From assembly GCF_030817215.1 (NCBI RefSeq), contig NZ_JAUSZA010000001.1, forward strand, positions 7,933,501 to 7,997,500: a stretch of DNA of 64,000 nucleotides, given 5' to 3'. Of this stretch, positions 43,999-52,604 are shown one piece after another. The notes below the pieces were generated by a model. The model did not search any database, was not told the DNA's origin, and worked only from the letters and a program-made list of their open reading frames with translations. The first letter of the stretch is position 1. Each line of letters begins with the position of its first letter. The position numbers were made by a program, and so were the translations under genes. The stretch comes from Paenibacillus sp. V4I3 (GTDB lineage Bacteria; Bacillota; Bacilli; Paenibacillales; NBRC-103111).

Positions 43999-44013
43999 AC
44001 CCGTTAGTTGAAT
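43933..44013. repeat. class A hairpin element
   Basis: Same left arm and hairpin as at 20162, but the right core reads ACCCGTTAGTTGAATAAC, different from copy A. This places the breakpoint inside the right arm. Confidence 0.92.
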
Positions 44014-44092
44014 AACCTTTTAGCTAAATATATACAATTATTATGGAGCTATAGGGACACGATAGCTTAATCTTCCTCTTTGATAATTCTCC

Positions 44093-44548
44093 CTAATGCA
44101 GTTTAATCGTTTCTTTATCTTTTATAGATTCATTAATAAGATCGAGAACCTCAGATGTTACATTCCAATAATATCCGTTACTATCTTGCCAAATTTGATT
44201 CCCTACATTCCACAAGCTACCACCATAAGTAGAATTAGTTTCTTTATTAATTCCTTCTTGTAATAGAATTTTTGGCATCTGAGAATATAACTCGCCTGGT
44301 GGAAAATTGTTTTCTATTTTTGTTGTTTTCTTCATTTTAGACATTTCATTTAAAATTTTTTCAAGAGGTTCTTTGTTGTTAATTTGGTAGGTATCAGTTG
44401 ATGTATAAACAATAATATCTTGGATTTTAGATTTCCTTATTGTAAAACCGTAAATATTTATATATAACATTGTGTACAGCAAATAGCCTATTGCAATTAA
44501 AACTATTGGAATTATTATGTATCTTTTCTTATTGAATTTCATTTTCAT
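44093..44548 (-). CDS. membrane-anchored hypothetical protein
   Basis: 151 residues: basic start (MKMKFNKKRYI), one membrane anchor (IIPIVLIAIGYLLYTMLYIN), then an extracytoplasmic domain with IQDIIVYTSTDTYQINN and WNVGNQIWQDSNGYYWNV. The pattern is that of small Bacillota anchored proteins of unknown role. A purine-rich GGAGATGGGGAAG precedes the ATG. Single gene between two class A elements. Confidence 0.6.
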   Translation of the reverse strand: MKMKFNKKRYIIIPIVLIAIGYLLYTMLYINIYGFTIRKSKIQDIIVYTSTDTYQINNKEPLEKILNEMSKMKKTTKIENNFPPGELYSQMPKILLQEGINKETNSTYGGSLWNVGNQIWQDSNGYYWNVTSEVLDLINESIKDKETIKLH

Positions 44549-44600
44549 TGAAACTTCCCCATCTCCTTTCTTGAAGTATTCGTGAAGTCGATCAAACTAT

Positions 44601-44690
44601 CCTGCCCGTTAGCGCAGCAAAGCTGCAGGTCATTCTCGCGGCAGCCTCTAGATGTTTGTTATTGAATTATCGTTCTGCGTTAGTTTAATA
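44601..44690. repeat. class A hairpin element
   Basis: Left arm CCTGCCCGTTAGCGCAGCAA, stem AGCTGC.../...GCAGCCT, right arm GAATTATCGTTCTGCGTTAGTTTAAT. The right core supplies the stop codon of the 44680 gene. Confidence 0.88.
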
Positions 44691-45249
44691 AACGTTTCAA
44701 ATGTGCCAGGACTTGAAACCCGACATATTGTTCAGGTTTAGGATACTTCCATCGATAATAACAATTCCAATAACTCACCACTCGACTCTGAATTGTTCGA
44801 TAAAGTTTGGGATTTTCATCTACAAAAATTTTTATGAAGTCTGCGTTTAGCAGTGAACGATTTTGATGGATAACCTGTAAGATCTCCTCTACATATTCAC
44901 CGATTATGAGCATCAGATAAGCTGTTATCCAAGAACACTCCGCTGCCTTGGCGATTGCATTTTTTACATTCTTTTCCCGTACATAGCCGTTGTGGTGGCG
45001 TGTGTACAGGGTATAAAGAATGGTTTGTTGATCAACCGTTAGAGACGAAATTTGTGACTGGGGAGGTTCATCATAATAAATTCGAGACGGAATATATAGA
45101 GCTTCCTCCGATAGTCTCAGTTCCTCAAAATAAGAAAAAGTAAGATGTGATTCCTGGGGAATAATGTCCAACACCTGCCGTACGTCTTTGTTTAAATCAC
45201 GCGGGAATGCCCTGACTAAATCGTATTTATCTTTTTCTTCACTATCCAC
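44680..45249 (-). CDS. hypothetical protein
   Basis: A 189-residue soluble protein, helical throughout, with YDLVRAFPRDLNKDVRQVLDIIP, a middle LTVDQQTILYTLYTRHHNGYVREKNVKNAI and a C-terminal basic YWNCYYRWKYPKPEQYVGFQVL. No known domain is recognised. Its TAA stop is the TAA of the repeat core (AAC TAA CG), so the reading frame ends inside the element. It lies next to the unit that received the group II intron. Confidence 0.6.
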   Translation of the reverse strand: MDSEEKDKYDLVRAFPRDLNKDVRQVLDIIPQESHLTFSYFEELRLSEEALYIPSRIYYDEPPQSQISSLTVDQQTILYTLYTRHHNGYVREKNVKNAIAKAAECSWITAYLMLIIGEYVEEILQVIHQNRSLLNADFIKIFVDENPKLYRTIQSRVVSYWNCYYRWKYPKPEQYVGFQVLAHLKRLLN

Positions 45250-45285
45250 TGAATCACTTCCTTGAACTACTTATATTAAACCCTT

Positions 45286-45348
45286 CTGCCCGTTTAATGA
45301 GGCTGCCGATCAATTTCGCGGCAGCCTCACTTTGTAGTTGAACTATCG
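45286..45348. repeat. class A element split by a group II intron, left part
   Basis: Left arm CTGCCCGTTTAATGA, stem GAGGCTGCCG/CGGCAGCCTC, then AACTATCG, after which the intron starts. The rest of the right arm resumes at 47993. Confidence 0.9.
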
Positions 45349-47992
45349 GTTTGCAATAGGTAAGCATTTGATGTTATCTCCAGCTTTTCCCCTGCTCCAC
45401 ACGGAGCGTACGAGTTTCCCAGTACTCCGCGTTCCATCTAATTGAATTTATTAAATCATAACTTCCTCGTTACTCATTGATTTGGGATATGTTAAACTGG
45501 TTTTAATGCATATTTTTCACGGTATTTGTTGATCTGAATCATCATCAATTCCGTTAAACCCAGTTTATTCTTGAGTACGTCAATCGTCTCTTTTTGTGTT
45601 TGAAGGATAAGTTGCCCGACCTCTTTGTGGAGGATGCGCAAATTGTTAAACTTGTCGGTTCCACCTGCGTGGGGCGGGATATAGTGGTGGCAGTGAACAT
45701 CGGATGCGAAGAGATACATGCCTGTAATTTCGCATTTCCCCATCTTCATGCTGTACCGACTAATTCCATTATCCATATATTCAACACTTTGATTCGGGAT
45801 GCTAGATTTCGTTAGTAAGTAAATTTCCTGACGTAAATCTGGTCGAAGCTTTTTGTGTATTTGCTCTCTGCCTGCTGTGGTAAAGAGCGAGAGCCCTGTA
45901 CTGAAGCCCATCGTATTCTTTGTTTTCACATTAGCCAGAGGATATAAATAAACATCCGCTACTTTGAAAGTCCTGTACCCCAAGCTGTAAAATTTACTGT
46001 ACGTTGGCGGTGGGTTTGCAGGGTGCTCGTATTTCCCGATTTGTTTGAGACGATTGTACATGAAAGCTCGCAGATCGTAGGCAAGACGTGAGAACGCAAC
46101 ACTAACATGTGTTGCCCGATTGAAATAGTTGTGAATTCCTAAAACAAAACTGTTGAACCGCGCAGCGTTTAGAGCGGTTGGCGAAGTCCTCATTTTGAGA
46201 ATGTGTTTCTTAGCTTCGCTTTTGATTTTCTGTCTCTTGCTCGCTTTTATGCCCGTATGTGCCACTCGTTTTTGACCCTTTTTGTTTGCTCGGATTGTAA
46301 ATCCAAGGAACTCCGACTCTCGTTTTCGCAGATTGATGATTTGTGATTTCTCTGGTGAGACGTCGAGTTTCAGACGGTCTTTAAGATACAGAACTACCGC
46401 ATGATACCACCTCTGGGCAGACTTCCAATCGCGACAAATGATTTTGAAGTCATCGGCGTAGCGCACCAGATAGCCTTCTTTCAGACTAGAGCGTATTTTC
46501 GCGCGCCTTTCTCCCTCCCTAGATTTGAAAGGTTGTGTCAGGGGAAAGAGTTCCCATTGACCAGCCACCCAATGATCGAGGTCGTTCAGTACAATATTCG
46601 AGAGCAGTGTTGACAACACCCCCCCTTGAGGTACTCCTTTTGAAGGTATCCCTTCCCCCTCGATTTCCGCTTTTAGCATTTTAGAGATGCATGCTAGAAC
46701 CTTTCTATCTTGAATGCCCATGTTCCAAAGTTGCTTCACGAGCAAGGTATGGTTGACGTTGTCGAAGAACCCCAATATGTCGATGTCGACTACATAATGC
46801 ATCGACGCCTGATTGATGAGAAATTGGACTCTTGCCATGGCATGGTGTGTCGATCGAAGGGGTCTGAAACCATGCTATGATTGTAAAATTGGGCTTCAGC
46901 TATGGGCTCAAGGACTTGCTTGAAGCACTGTTGAATGATGCGGTCGAGGATGCATGGGATGCCAAGCGGTCTCATTTTACCGTTGTCTTTTTCGATAAGC
47001 TTCCGTCTGACATTCTTGGGGCGATAGTTTTGCAGTCTGTTTTGGATTTCACTAACTAATTCGTATTCGGGTCGTTGTTCGATGTCTTTGATGGTTAGTC
47101 CATCTGTTCCTGGTGTCTTTGATCCTTTATTGGACTTCATCGTACGATAAGCCAACAAAATATTTTCTCTCGATGTAATGATCTCATAGAGGTGTGAAAA
47201 TTTTTCTTTGTTTGCTGATCTTTCGTACAAATCCGTAAAAGATTCCGTCATGCCGTAATACTCCCAATTTCGTAAAGCTTGCACTGTGGCACCCCTCCTA
47301 AATGAAGCGATGTCCCCACATTCCTACCTGATCGGTGCAATTCACGTATGGAAAATGATCATTCTTTTCAATTAGACTTGGGGCTGTTCCTCCACCTCGA
47401 TTACAGAGGCTTCATCAGTCGTGCCCCTGCCCTCACAAGGATAAATTCATTTCGGCAAGTGCCTTATTGCAACCGTTTCGGGTAACAGCCCTTCCTGCAA
47501 CGTCCCTTGTTTTCCAAGTCCCTTACAACTTAGCTATCCGTTCTGAACTTAGGTGCTTCCTCTAAGCCTGTGAGATCGATGCCACCATTGTTCGGCATAG
47601 CGTATTTCATAGAGAAAATTTTTACTTTACGCCTCTCACCCATCGTTTGATGGTACATACGTTTCCGCATGCTCTAACTGTAGACCTGTACATTCGGAAG
47701 TTCGTCAGTTCGCTTCTGTGCGAGCATTCTCACCATATTCAATCTTTCAGCCACGCGACATATCCGTTGGCATACCTTTTCCATTCGAATGGCTCCAGCC
47801 TTCGTTCTGTCGGATCTACCTGAACTTCACACCTTATATTCTGTTAAACATGACGCGTGCAGGAGTATTGGCGGGATGGTTCCAGGATACATGGTTCCGT
47901 CATTCCCATCCTCGGTTGTAAAGTTAAGATTATTACTCTTGTAATCTCCTGCTTTTCACGCAATTTGGCGCTTATAGCAGAACTTGTCGTAC
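45349..47992 (-). mobile_element. group II intron inserted in a repeat element
   Basis: 2.64 kb on the minus strand. The 5' end is GTACGACAAG after CTAACGGAGAA(A); the 3' end is TTGCAAAC before CGATAGTTCAAC, so the insertion splits the right arm GGAGAA/CGATAG. A 34-nt domain V-like hairpin with a GAAA loop (ACGCGGAGUAC...CUCCGUGU) lies at about 45399-45436. It encodes a reverse transcriptase with an HNH end. The exact ends are inferred from the uninterrupted repeats. Confidence 0.85.
45492..47284 (-). pseudogene. ltrA: group II intron reverse transcriptase/maturase, frameshifted
   Basis: The N-terminal frame (from GTG at 47284, after AGGAGGGG) has NKGSKTPGTDGLTIKDIE and LGIPCILDRIIQQCFKQVLEPI. 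The C-terminal frame has the RT core LVRYADDFKIICRD, the maturase domain and an HNH-like CHHYIPPHAGG near the end. A single T is missing near 46874, where NHSYGFRP is expected but NHSMVSDP is read, so splicing factor activity is lost unless this is a sequence error. The intact length would be about 597 residues. The HNH domain argues against class IIC, which usually lacks it. Confidence 0.88.
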
Positions 47993-48011
47993 TTTCTCCG
48001 TTAGTTTAACA
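47993..48011. repeat. right arm, distal part after the intron
   Basis: TTTCTCCGTTAGTTTAAC is the remainder of the right arm interrupted at 45348. With CTATCG it would restore CTATCG-TTTCTCCGTTAG. Confidence 0.85.
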
Positions 48012-48012
48012 A

Positions 48013-48483
48013 TCACTCCGTTACAACCTTGACATTTTCTCTAATGTCTAATTTCTTATTGGGTACAACCTGGTCAGTATATGTAAATGCTTGCTTATAA
48101 ACATCTCCAGTTGTAGCATCAACAATTGCACAAATTTCATTGTCTGCATAATCATCACCATCGTTTGGATGTGGTGACTTCATTGATACTATATAGGCAG
48201 GCTGTTTACTTATATTTACTTCTTTACCTTTAAAACTGACCAAATGGTATTCAATAATTACTTGACTTACATTTCCACCTTGAATATAAGTCTTTTTTGC
48301 ATTTTCAATTGCAGTTTTTTCATCAATTTTAGGTTTGCTTGTCGGGGGTTCTAAGTAAAGTCCATCTGGTAACTTTTTAATATCAAAATGCGTTTTTCCA
48401 TTATTAAAAGATGTAACCTTCGATTCATTCGAACATCCCGCAAGTAAGATTAATACTGACACAAAAAACAAAATATACTTCAT
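48013..48483 (-). CDS. PepSY-like lipoprotein
   Basis: A 156-residue lipoprotein: signal LFFVSVLILLAGC, then a mature domain with DEKTAIENAKKTYIQGGNV, AYIVSMKSPHPNDGDDYADN and EICAIVDATTGDVYKQ. The last two are like a PepSY domain, which inhibits peptidases or binds metals in other proteins; the assignment is tentative. The start is MKYILF after GGAGGGGAA; an upstream in-frame ATG at 48513 is not used. It precedes the S26-like gene only 47 bp away without an element between them. Confidence 0.65.
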   Translation of the reverse strand: MKYILFFVSVLILLAGCSNESKVTSFNNGKTHFDIKKLPDGLYLEPPTSKPKIDEKTAIENAKKTYIQGGNVSQVIIEYHLVSFKGKEVNISKQPAYIVSMKSPHPNDGDDYADNEICAIVDATTGDVYKQAFTYTDQVVPNKKLDIRENVKVVTE

Positions 48484-48537
48484 AATAATTCCCCTCCAGT
48501 ACATAGAATTCATCCTTCTACTTGTTAATGTATAAGC

Positions 48538-49530
48538 TTAATTTACATCAACTACAATACTACCAAAATACCTATCCCCAATGTATGCCTCCAACCTCCA
48601 TAAACCTGGAGTAGGAATGGTCATATTCGAAGGCGGAACAGATGCATCGGCGGATCTAAATGTACCGCTTAAGCCACCCGCAAAAAAAACAGTCCTGCGT
48701 TGTTCTTCACCCTTTTTTACAGCGATCACTTTGAATTCGCCCCGTAAATCATCGGACTTCCCCCAAAAGAACCAAAAGTTTTGATAAGGTTTGCCTGCAG
48801 TTAATGAAATATCAACAATAGCTAACTTACCTATTTCCCCGCGAAGTCTGGTGGATTCCTTTTGCCCTTCTGAAGCCATTTCAAAGGTGGGACTAGCTTC
48901 CCATTTATGTTTCTCTATATATCCGAGAACCTTACCCTTGATTTTATTCGTTTCAGTGGAACCGAACATCCGACTGTCTACACTTCGAAACCAATCATCA
49001 CCAATTAGATATATGTGGTCTTTGGGTACCTTAATCTCATCTATATTTATGTTTTGTAAGAAATCCAAGGCATTTTTCACATTGCTGTTGTTTGGTTCAT
49101 TATTCATGAATTGTTTTAATTCCTCGGTATCGTTACCTAAACGATGTGCTTTTCCATAGAATGTATCAAGTTTTTTGCCATTAATATATAACTGACCGGC
49201 ATTAATGCTTACCTGTTCACCTGGAAGCGCTACAACTCTTAAAATATCAAACTCAGGGAGCTTACTGTTTTCTCTTACGCTCTCTAAATATACAACGTCT
49301 CCCCGTTTTACATCATGATTGTTATAATAAGCTGGATCAACTACGAGCTCCTCGTAATAATAATCATGATGCCCACGATCCATGTTATCGGAACGATGGT
49401 AATATATCTTATAATTCGCATTTACCGGAACTCTTTGAATAGTCGGAACTGTGTCAGTATCGGTAACAACTTTTTCTGAGCAGCCTGATAAAGCGACTAG
49501 CATCAAGCATAATATAAACAATGTCCGCAT
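48538..49530 (-). CDS. signal-peptidase-fold lipoprotein, probably inactive
   Basis: A 330-residue lipoprotein (FILCLMLVALSGC). Residues 60-200 follow the S26 signal peptidase order: HDVKRGDVVYLES, LRVVALPGEQVSINAGQLYINGK and DHIYLIGDDWFRSVDSRMFG. But no S-M-x-P-T serine motif is seen, and the catalytic lysine position before V-V-A-L-P-G is Leu. It may bind signal peptides or act as a regulator. Residues 210-330 form a C-terminal beta domain like DUF4871 (TPGLWRLEAYIGDRYFGSI). The start is MRTLFI after AGGAGGG. Confidence 0.78.
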   Translation of the reverse strand: MRTLFILCLMLVALSGCSEKVVTDTDTVPTIQRVPVNANYKIYYHRSDNMDRGHHDYYYEELVVDPAYYNNHDVKRGDVVYLESVRENSKLPEFDILRVVALPGEQVSINAGQLYINGKKLDTFYGKAHRLGNDTEELKQFMNNEPNNSNVKNALDFLQNINIDEIKVPKDHIYLIGDDWFRSVDSRMFGSTETNKIKGKVLGYIEKHKWEASPTFEMASEGQKESTRLRGEIGKLAIVDISLTAGKPYQNFWFFWGKSDDLRGEFKVIAVKKGEEQRRTVFFAGGLSGTFRSADASVPPSNMTIPTPGLWRLEAYIGDRYFGSIVVDVN

Positions 49531-49683
49531 AATGATCCCTCCTGTTATTAGTTTATCCTCCATCCTACAATACGAGATCAATGAAATGGAACATTTTTGT
49601 GAATTGTTGAAGAAATTGGAAGAATTACAGAAAAAGAGCTAACTGCGTCGGCGTTTAGCTTTCTTTCTGTGATTCTTTAGTGG

Positions 49684-49758
49684 TGATTGTCTAGCGAAAG
49701 AAGGCTCTGCGCGGCGGCCAGTTTCATAATTGAACTATCGTTCACAGAGGGAGCTTAA
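49684..49758. repeat. degenerate class A element
   Basis: TCTAGCGAAAG, a weak hairpin AAGGCTC/GGCCAGTTT and GAACTATCGTTC; the right core is replaced by CACAGAGGGAGCTTAATG. Confidence 0.6.
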
Positions 49759-50035
49759 TGTAATCTGGAACTTGTACACTATGTTCTTCAATTGAACCAT
49801 CCGTAATAATAATTGCACTTTTGTATTGGATAGTCCAAACCGCTGATTTTTCATCATAAATCACATTTTTGATAACAAGTATGTTTACACTTGAAATATC
49901 CTTATTTATGAGTAGTGCTTTACGTATTACTTGATCTTGAGACAGGGTTGCTTTTTCAAGTTTTTGTATGTAGGAATTAGCGACCTTCGATGCTTTTCCC
50001 TGAGCTGGGTATGACGCAGTTATGGCACCGAGCAA
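49742..50035 (-). CDS. hypothetical protein, N-terminally truncated
   Basis: 97 residues with a helical start (VANSYIQKLEKATLSQDQVIRKALL) and a beta-rich end (VIKNVIYDEKSAVWTIQYKSAIII). It looks like the mature part of a secreted protein that has lost its signal: the ORF begins almost at the left arm of the element at 50038, leaving no promoter or ribosome site. Probably a remnant from a deletion between elements. No family recognised. Confidence 0.45.
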   Translation of the reverse strand: MLGAITASYPAQGKASKVANSYIQKLEKATLSQDQVIRKALLINKDISSVNILVIKNVIYDEKSAVWTIQYKSAIIITDGSIEEHSVQVPDYIKLPL

Positions 50036-50037
50036 AT

Positions 50038-50123
50038 CTGCCCGTTAACGTCACGAAGCTGCCGATAGTGCCGGCAGCTTCGTCCATTGATGTTTATTCA
50101 ACTATAGTTTCCGTTAGCTGAAT
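50038..50123. repeat. class A hairpin element
   Basis: Left arm CTGCCCGTTAACGTCACG, stem GAAGCTGCCG/CCGGCAGCTTC, right arm CAACTATAGTTTCCGTTAGCTGAATG. Closely similar over its whole length to the element at 57419, although the flanking genes differ. Confidence 0.9.
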
Positions 50124-50146
50124 GACATGACTTGGAAGTGTTTTGC

Positions 50147-50719
50147 TTATAAATCTAAATACCATATGAGTTGAACTTCATCCTTCGCCTCACTGTCATT
50201 GTAATATGCATATTCGTCAATCTTTCCTAATACAGCGCCTTGTTTATGATAGAATCTACATCCTGGAACATTATTATTTTGTGATTCAATTTTCATTTGT
50301 TTTAGCCCTTTGAATTTAGACCACTCTACAGCCATATGGAATAACGTTGTACCAATGCCTTGTTGCTTATAACGATCATTGATTCTGATATCCCATAACA
50401 CACTTATATCATCCCTACCGTCAAGCATTTGAACATTCTTTGTTTTTGAAACCACTGTTGCTGCACCGATGGGTAGTTCATCATCAAACGCCATAAAAAA
50501 AGCCCAATTTGTTATATCAAATTTCTCCTTATATTTTTTTGCTTCTTCGTATAATCCTAGATCTTTAATATAACTTTCAACAGGAACTTCTTTTAGTAGA
50601 ATTCCCCCTAGACCATTATCATTTTTTATCAAAATGAATTTACTTTTTACATGAACAAGCATAGGAACACTATCATATTTGTCAAAGTATGATTCATCAA
50701 CCTCTTTGTATGTAATCAT
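50147..50719 (-). CDS. GNAT-family acetyltransferase
   Basis: A 190-residue protein with the GNAT fold: WAFFMAFDDELPIGAATVV (strands 2-3), DISVLWDIRINDRYKQQGIGTTLFHMAVEW with the RxxGxG/A-type acetyl-CoA loop (RYKQQGIGT), and MKIESQNNNVPGCRFYHKQGAVL at the C terminus. The acceptor substrate is unknown. The start is MITYKEV, next to AGGCAC, a poor ribosome site. It is separated from the IS110 element by the half element at 50813. Confidence 0.85.
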   Translation of the reverse strand: MITYKEVDESYFDKYDSVPMLVHVKSKFILIKNDNGLGGILLKEVPVESYIKDLGLYEEAKKYKEKFDITNWAFFMAFDDELPIGAATVVSKTKNVQMLDGRDDISVLWDIRINDRYKQQGIGTTLFHMAVEWSKFKGLKQMKIESQNNNVPGCRFYHKQGAVLGKIDEYAYYNDSEAKDEVQLIWYLDL

Positions 50720-50812
50720 TTAGTGCCTCCATTTGAATTATAGTTTCTAAGTCAACCCAACAATTGTCTATTTTTTCTTGTGCTTTGTCATGGTTCGGAC
50801 CCATCGCCGCGT

Positions 50813-50828
50813 TATCGTTTCCCGTTAG
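50813..50828. repeat. right arm interrupted by the IS110-type element
   Basis: GTTATCGTTTCCCGTTAG stops at the AG of the core, where IS sequence starts. The core tail (AG)CGTAATTCAG reappears at 52587. Confidence 0.75.
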
Positions 50829-52588
50829 AATTCCTGTGGAACGAATAATTTGGAGTTTGAATAAAAAAGAGCGCCTCTGTACGATGGGAGTACGTAACGG
50901 GTCTACAGCCCTTAAAATCCCACATCTGGAGGTCGCTCTACTATGAAGTTTAAAGCACAAGATAAACAAAATCAACTCATTGAAAACATTACCTCTAATC
51001 ACCTTATTGTCGGTGTAGATATCGCTCAGGAGACCCACGTTGCTAGAGCTGTTAATTTCCGTGGTATTGCTTTGGGTAATCCACTGGAATTTAGTAATGA
51101 TGAAGTCGGCTTTCGATCTCTTGATCGCTGGATCCGAGACTTGCTAGCTTCGTACAAGCTAAGCCAAATAATCGTTGGTATGGAGCCAACAGGACATTAC
51201 TGGCTTAGCCTTGCACATTGGCTTAAAAATAACCAGATTGAAGCTGTGCTCGTAAATCCTCATCTAGTTAAAAAGAACAAAGAAAACCGCGACAATACAC
51301 GATCTAAAAGTGACAAAAAGGATGCACTTGTCATTGCAGACATGGTGAAAAACGGCTACTATTCCCCTGTCCGTTTTCATTCCGCTGAATACGAGGAGCT
51401 GCGGGTCCTTATGGCAAATCGAGAGACCGTTGTTAAACGCCTTGTAAGCGCAGTGAATCAAATCCATCGCTGGGTCGACATTGTGTTCCCTGAACTTAGA
51501 CAAGTCTTTAAAATCTTAACTTGCAAAGGTGCATTGCTAACTCTTCGGTTGTTTCCTCTCCCCGCAGATCTATGTAAATTAGAGCCTACCGATGTGATCA
51601 CGGGATGGAAAGCGTCCATGAAACGACACTCCGGTGTCCGTAGGGCTAAGTTGCTCATCGATCTTGCCAAAAAAACCGTTGGTTCTACCCAGGCATCACA
51701 CGCTTACAAACTCCATCTTAAGCATCTTCTTGAAGAGTATGACTTAGCGAACGCACAGCTTCAGAGAATCGAAACTGAAGCCAAAGCCGTACTTGAACGA
51801 ATCCCCTATGCAGGCAAAATCCTTGCCATAACTGGCATAAGTGCTATTGCATTAGCTGGTGTTTTAGGGGAGTCAGGTGATCTCAGCGGTTATATCCACG
51901 GAAACACACTGCTGCGTCACGCAGGCCTTAATCTGACCGAGGCAAGCTCTGGGAAATGGAAGGGTCAGATGACGCTCAGTAAACGAGGACGGCCACGCCT
52001 CCGACACTACCTCTACCTAATCACGATGTGCATGGTTATGAATAACAAAGAATTTAAGGCTTTGCATCAACATAATGTTCAGGTAAAAAAGCTGAAAAAA
52101 ATGAAATCAATTTTGAAGTTATGCGGAAAGTTGGCTCGACTTTTAGTAGGTATGGTACGTAGTGAAGAAGCATACAAACCAGATAAAGTCTTTGCACTAG
52201 CAGCTTAAAAACATTAAACCTGTTCACGCAAGTTGGTATATTCGCAGGATTACAAAGAAAACACGGAGTATCGGGATACGTTACGCAAAAGGGCTCAGAC
52301 CCGTTCCGTTAGAAAAACCGGCCTCCACCCCTTAGATAGATGTAACGAAGGAATGAGAGGGCTTAGACCCGTTGAGACATGGGAGCGAAAATCGCTAAGG
52401 GCACCGTGGAGAATACGTGCAGCATATGGAATTAAATGGGTGTGGTACCCTCACCTCTATTCCCGCACGCCTTCTAATGGGTCCGCATAATAACCCCTGA
52501 CTCTCTTCATTCTTCTAACGAATCCAAAAGGGATGAAATCCTGCGAATACACGAGCTTGCGTGAGGAAATTAAATCATACCGAGGGAG
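50829..52588 (+). mobile_element. IS110-family element in a repeat core
   Basis: About 1.76 kb. The left side follows CCCGTTAG and the right side is followed by CGTAATTCAG, which would rejoin as an intact core with an AG dinucleotide at both ends. IS110 elements lack terminal inverted repeats and use a two-base core, so this fits. The 380 bp after the transposase holds repeated GGGCT(C/T)AGACCCGTT motifs and no ORF, which could be the guide (bridge) RNA region. The ends are inferred. Confidence 0.7.
50943..52208 (+). CDS. IS110-family transposase (DEDD, RuvC-like)
   Basis: A 421-residue transposase with the N-terminal DEDD domain: VGVDIAQETH (Asp26), IIVGMEPTGHYWLSLAHWL, SKSDKKDALVIADMVKNG and a C-terminal Tnp domain with GISAIALAGVLGE, HAGLNLTEASSGKWKGQ and SKRGRPRLRHYLY containing the conserved serine region. 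The gene is intact. Members use a guide RNA from the element's non-coding end to select the target. A GGAGGTCGC precedes the ATG at 13 bp. Confidence 0.93.
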   Translation: MKFKAQDKQNQLIENITSNHLIVGVDIAQETHVARAVNFRGIALGNPLEFSNDEVGFRSLDRWIRDLLASYKLSQIIVGMEPTGHYWLSLAHWLKNNQIEAVLVNPHLVKKNKENRDNTRSKSDKKDALVIADMVKNGYYSPVRFHSAEYEELRVLMANRETVVKRLVSAVNQIHRWVDIVFPELRQVFKILTCKGALLTLRLFPLPADLCKLEPTDVITGWKASMKRHSGVRRAKLLIDLAKKTVGSTQASHAYKLHLKHLLEEYDLANAQLQRIETEAKAVLERIPYAGKILAITGISAIALAGVLGESGDLSGYIHGNTLLRHAGLNLTEASSGKWKGQMTLSKRGRPRLRHYLYLITMCMVMNNKEFKALHQHNVQVKKLKKMKSILKLCGKLARLLVGMVRSEEAYKPDKVFALAA

Positions 52589-52604
52589 CGTAATTCAGTT
52601 GGTA

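Noticed and set aside
52233..52490. 85-codon plus-strand ORF after the transposase
   Set aside because: Lies in the non-coding 3' part of the IS110-type element and contains repeated RNA-like motifs; more likely guide-RNA DNA.
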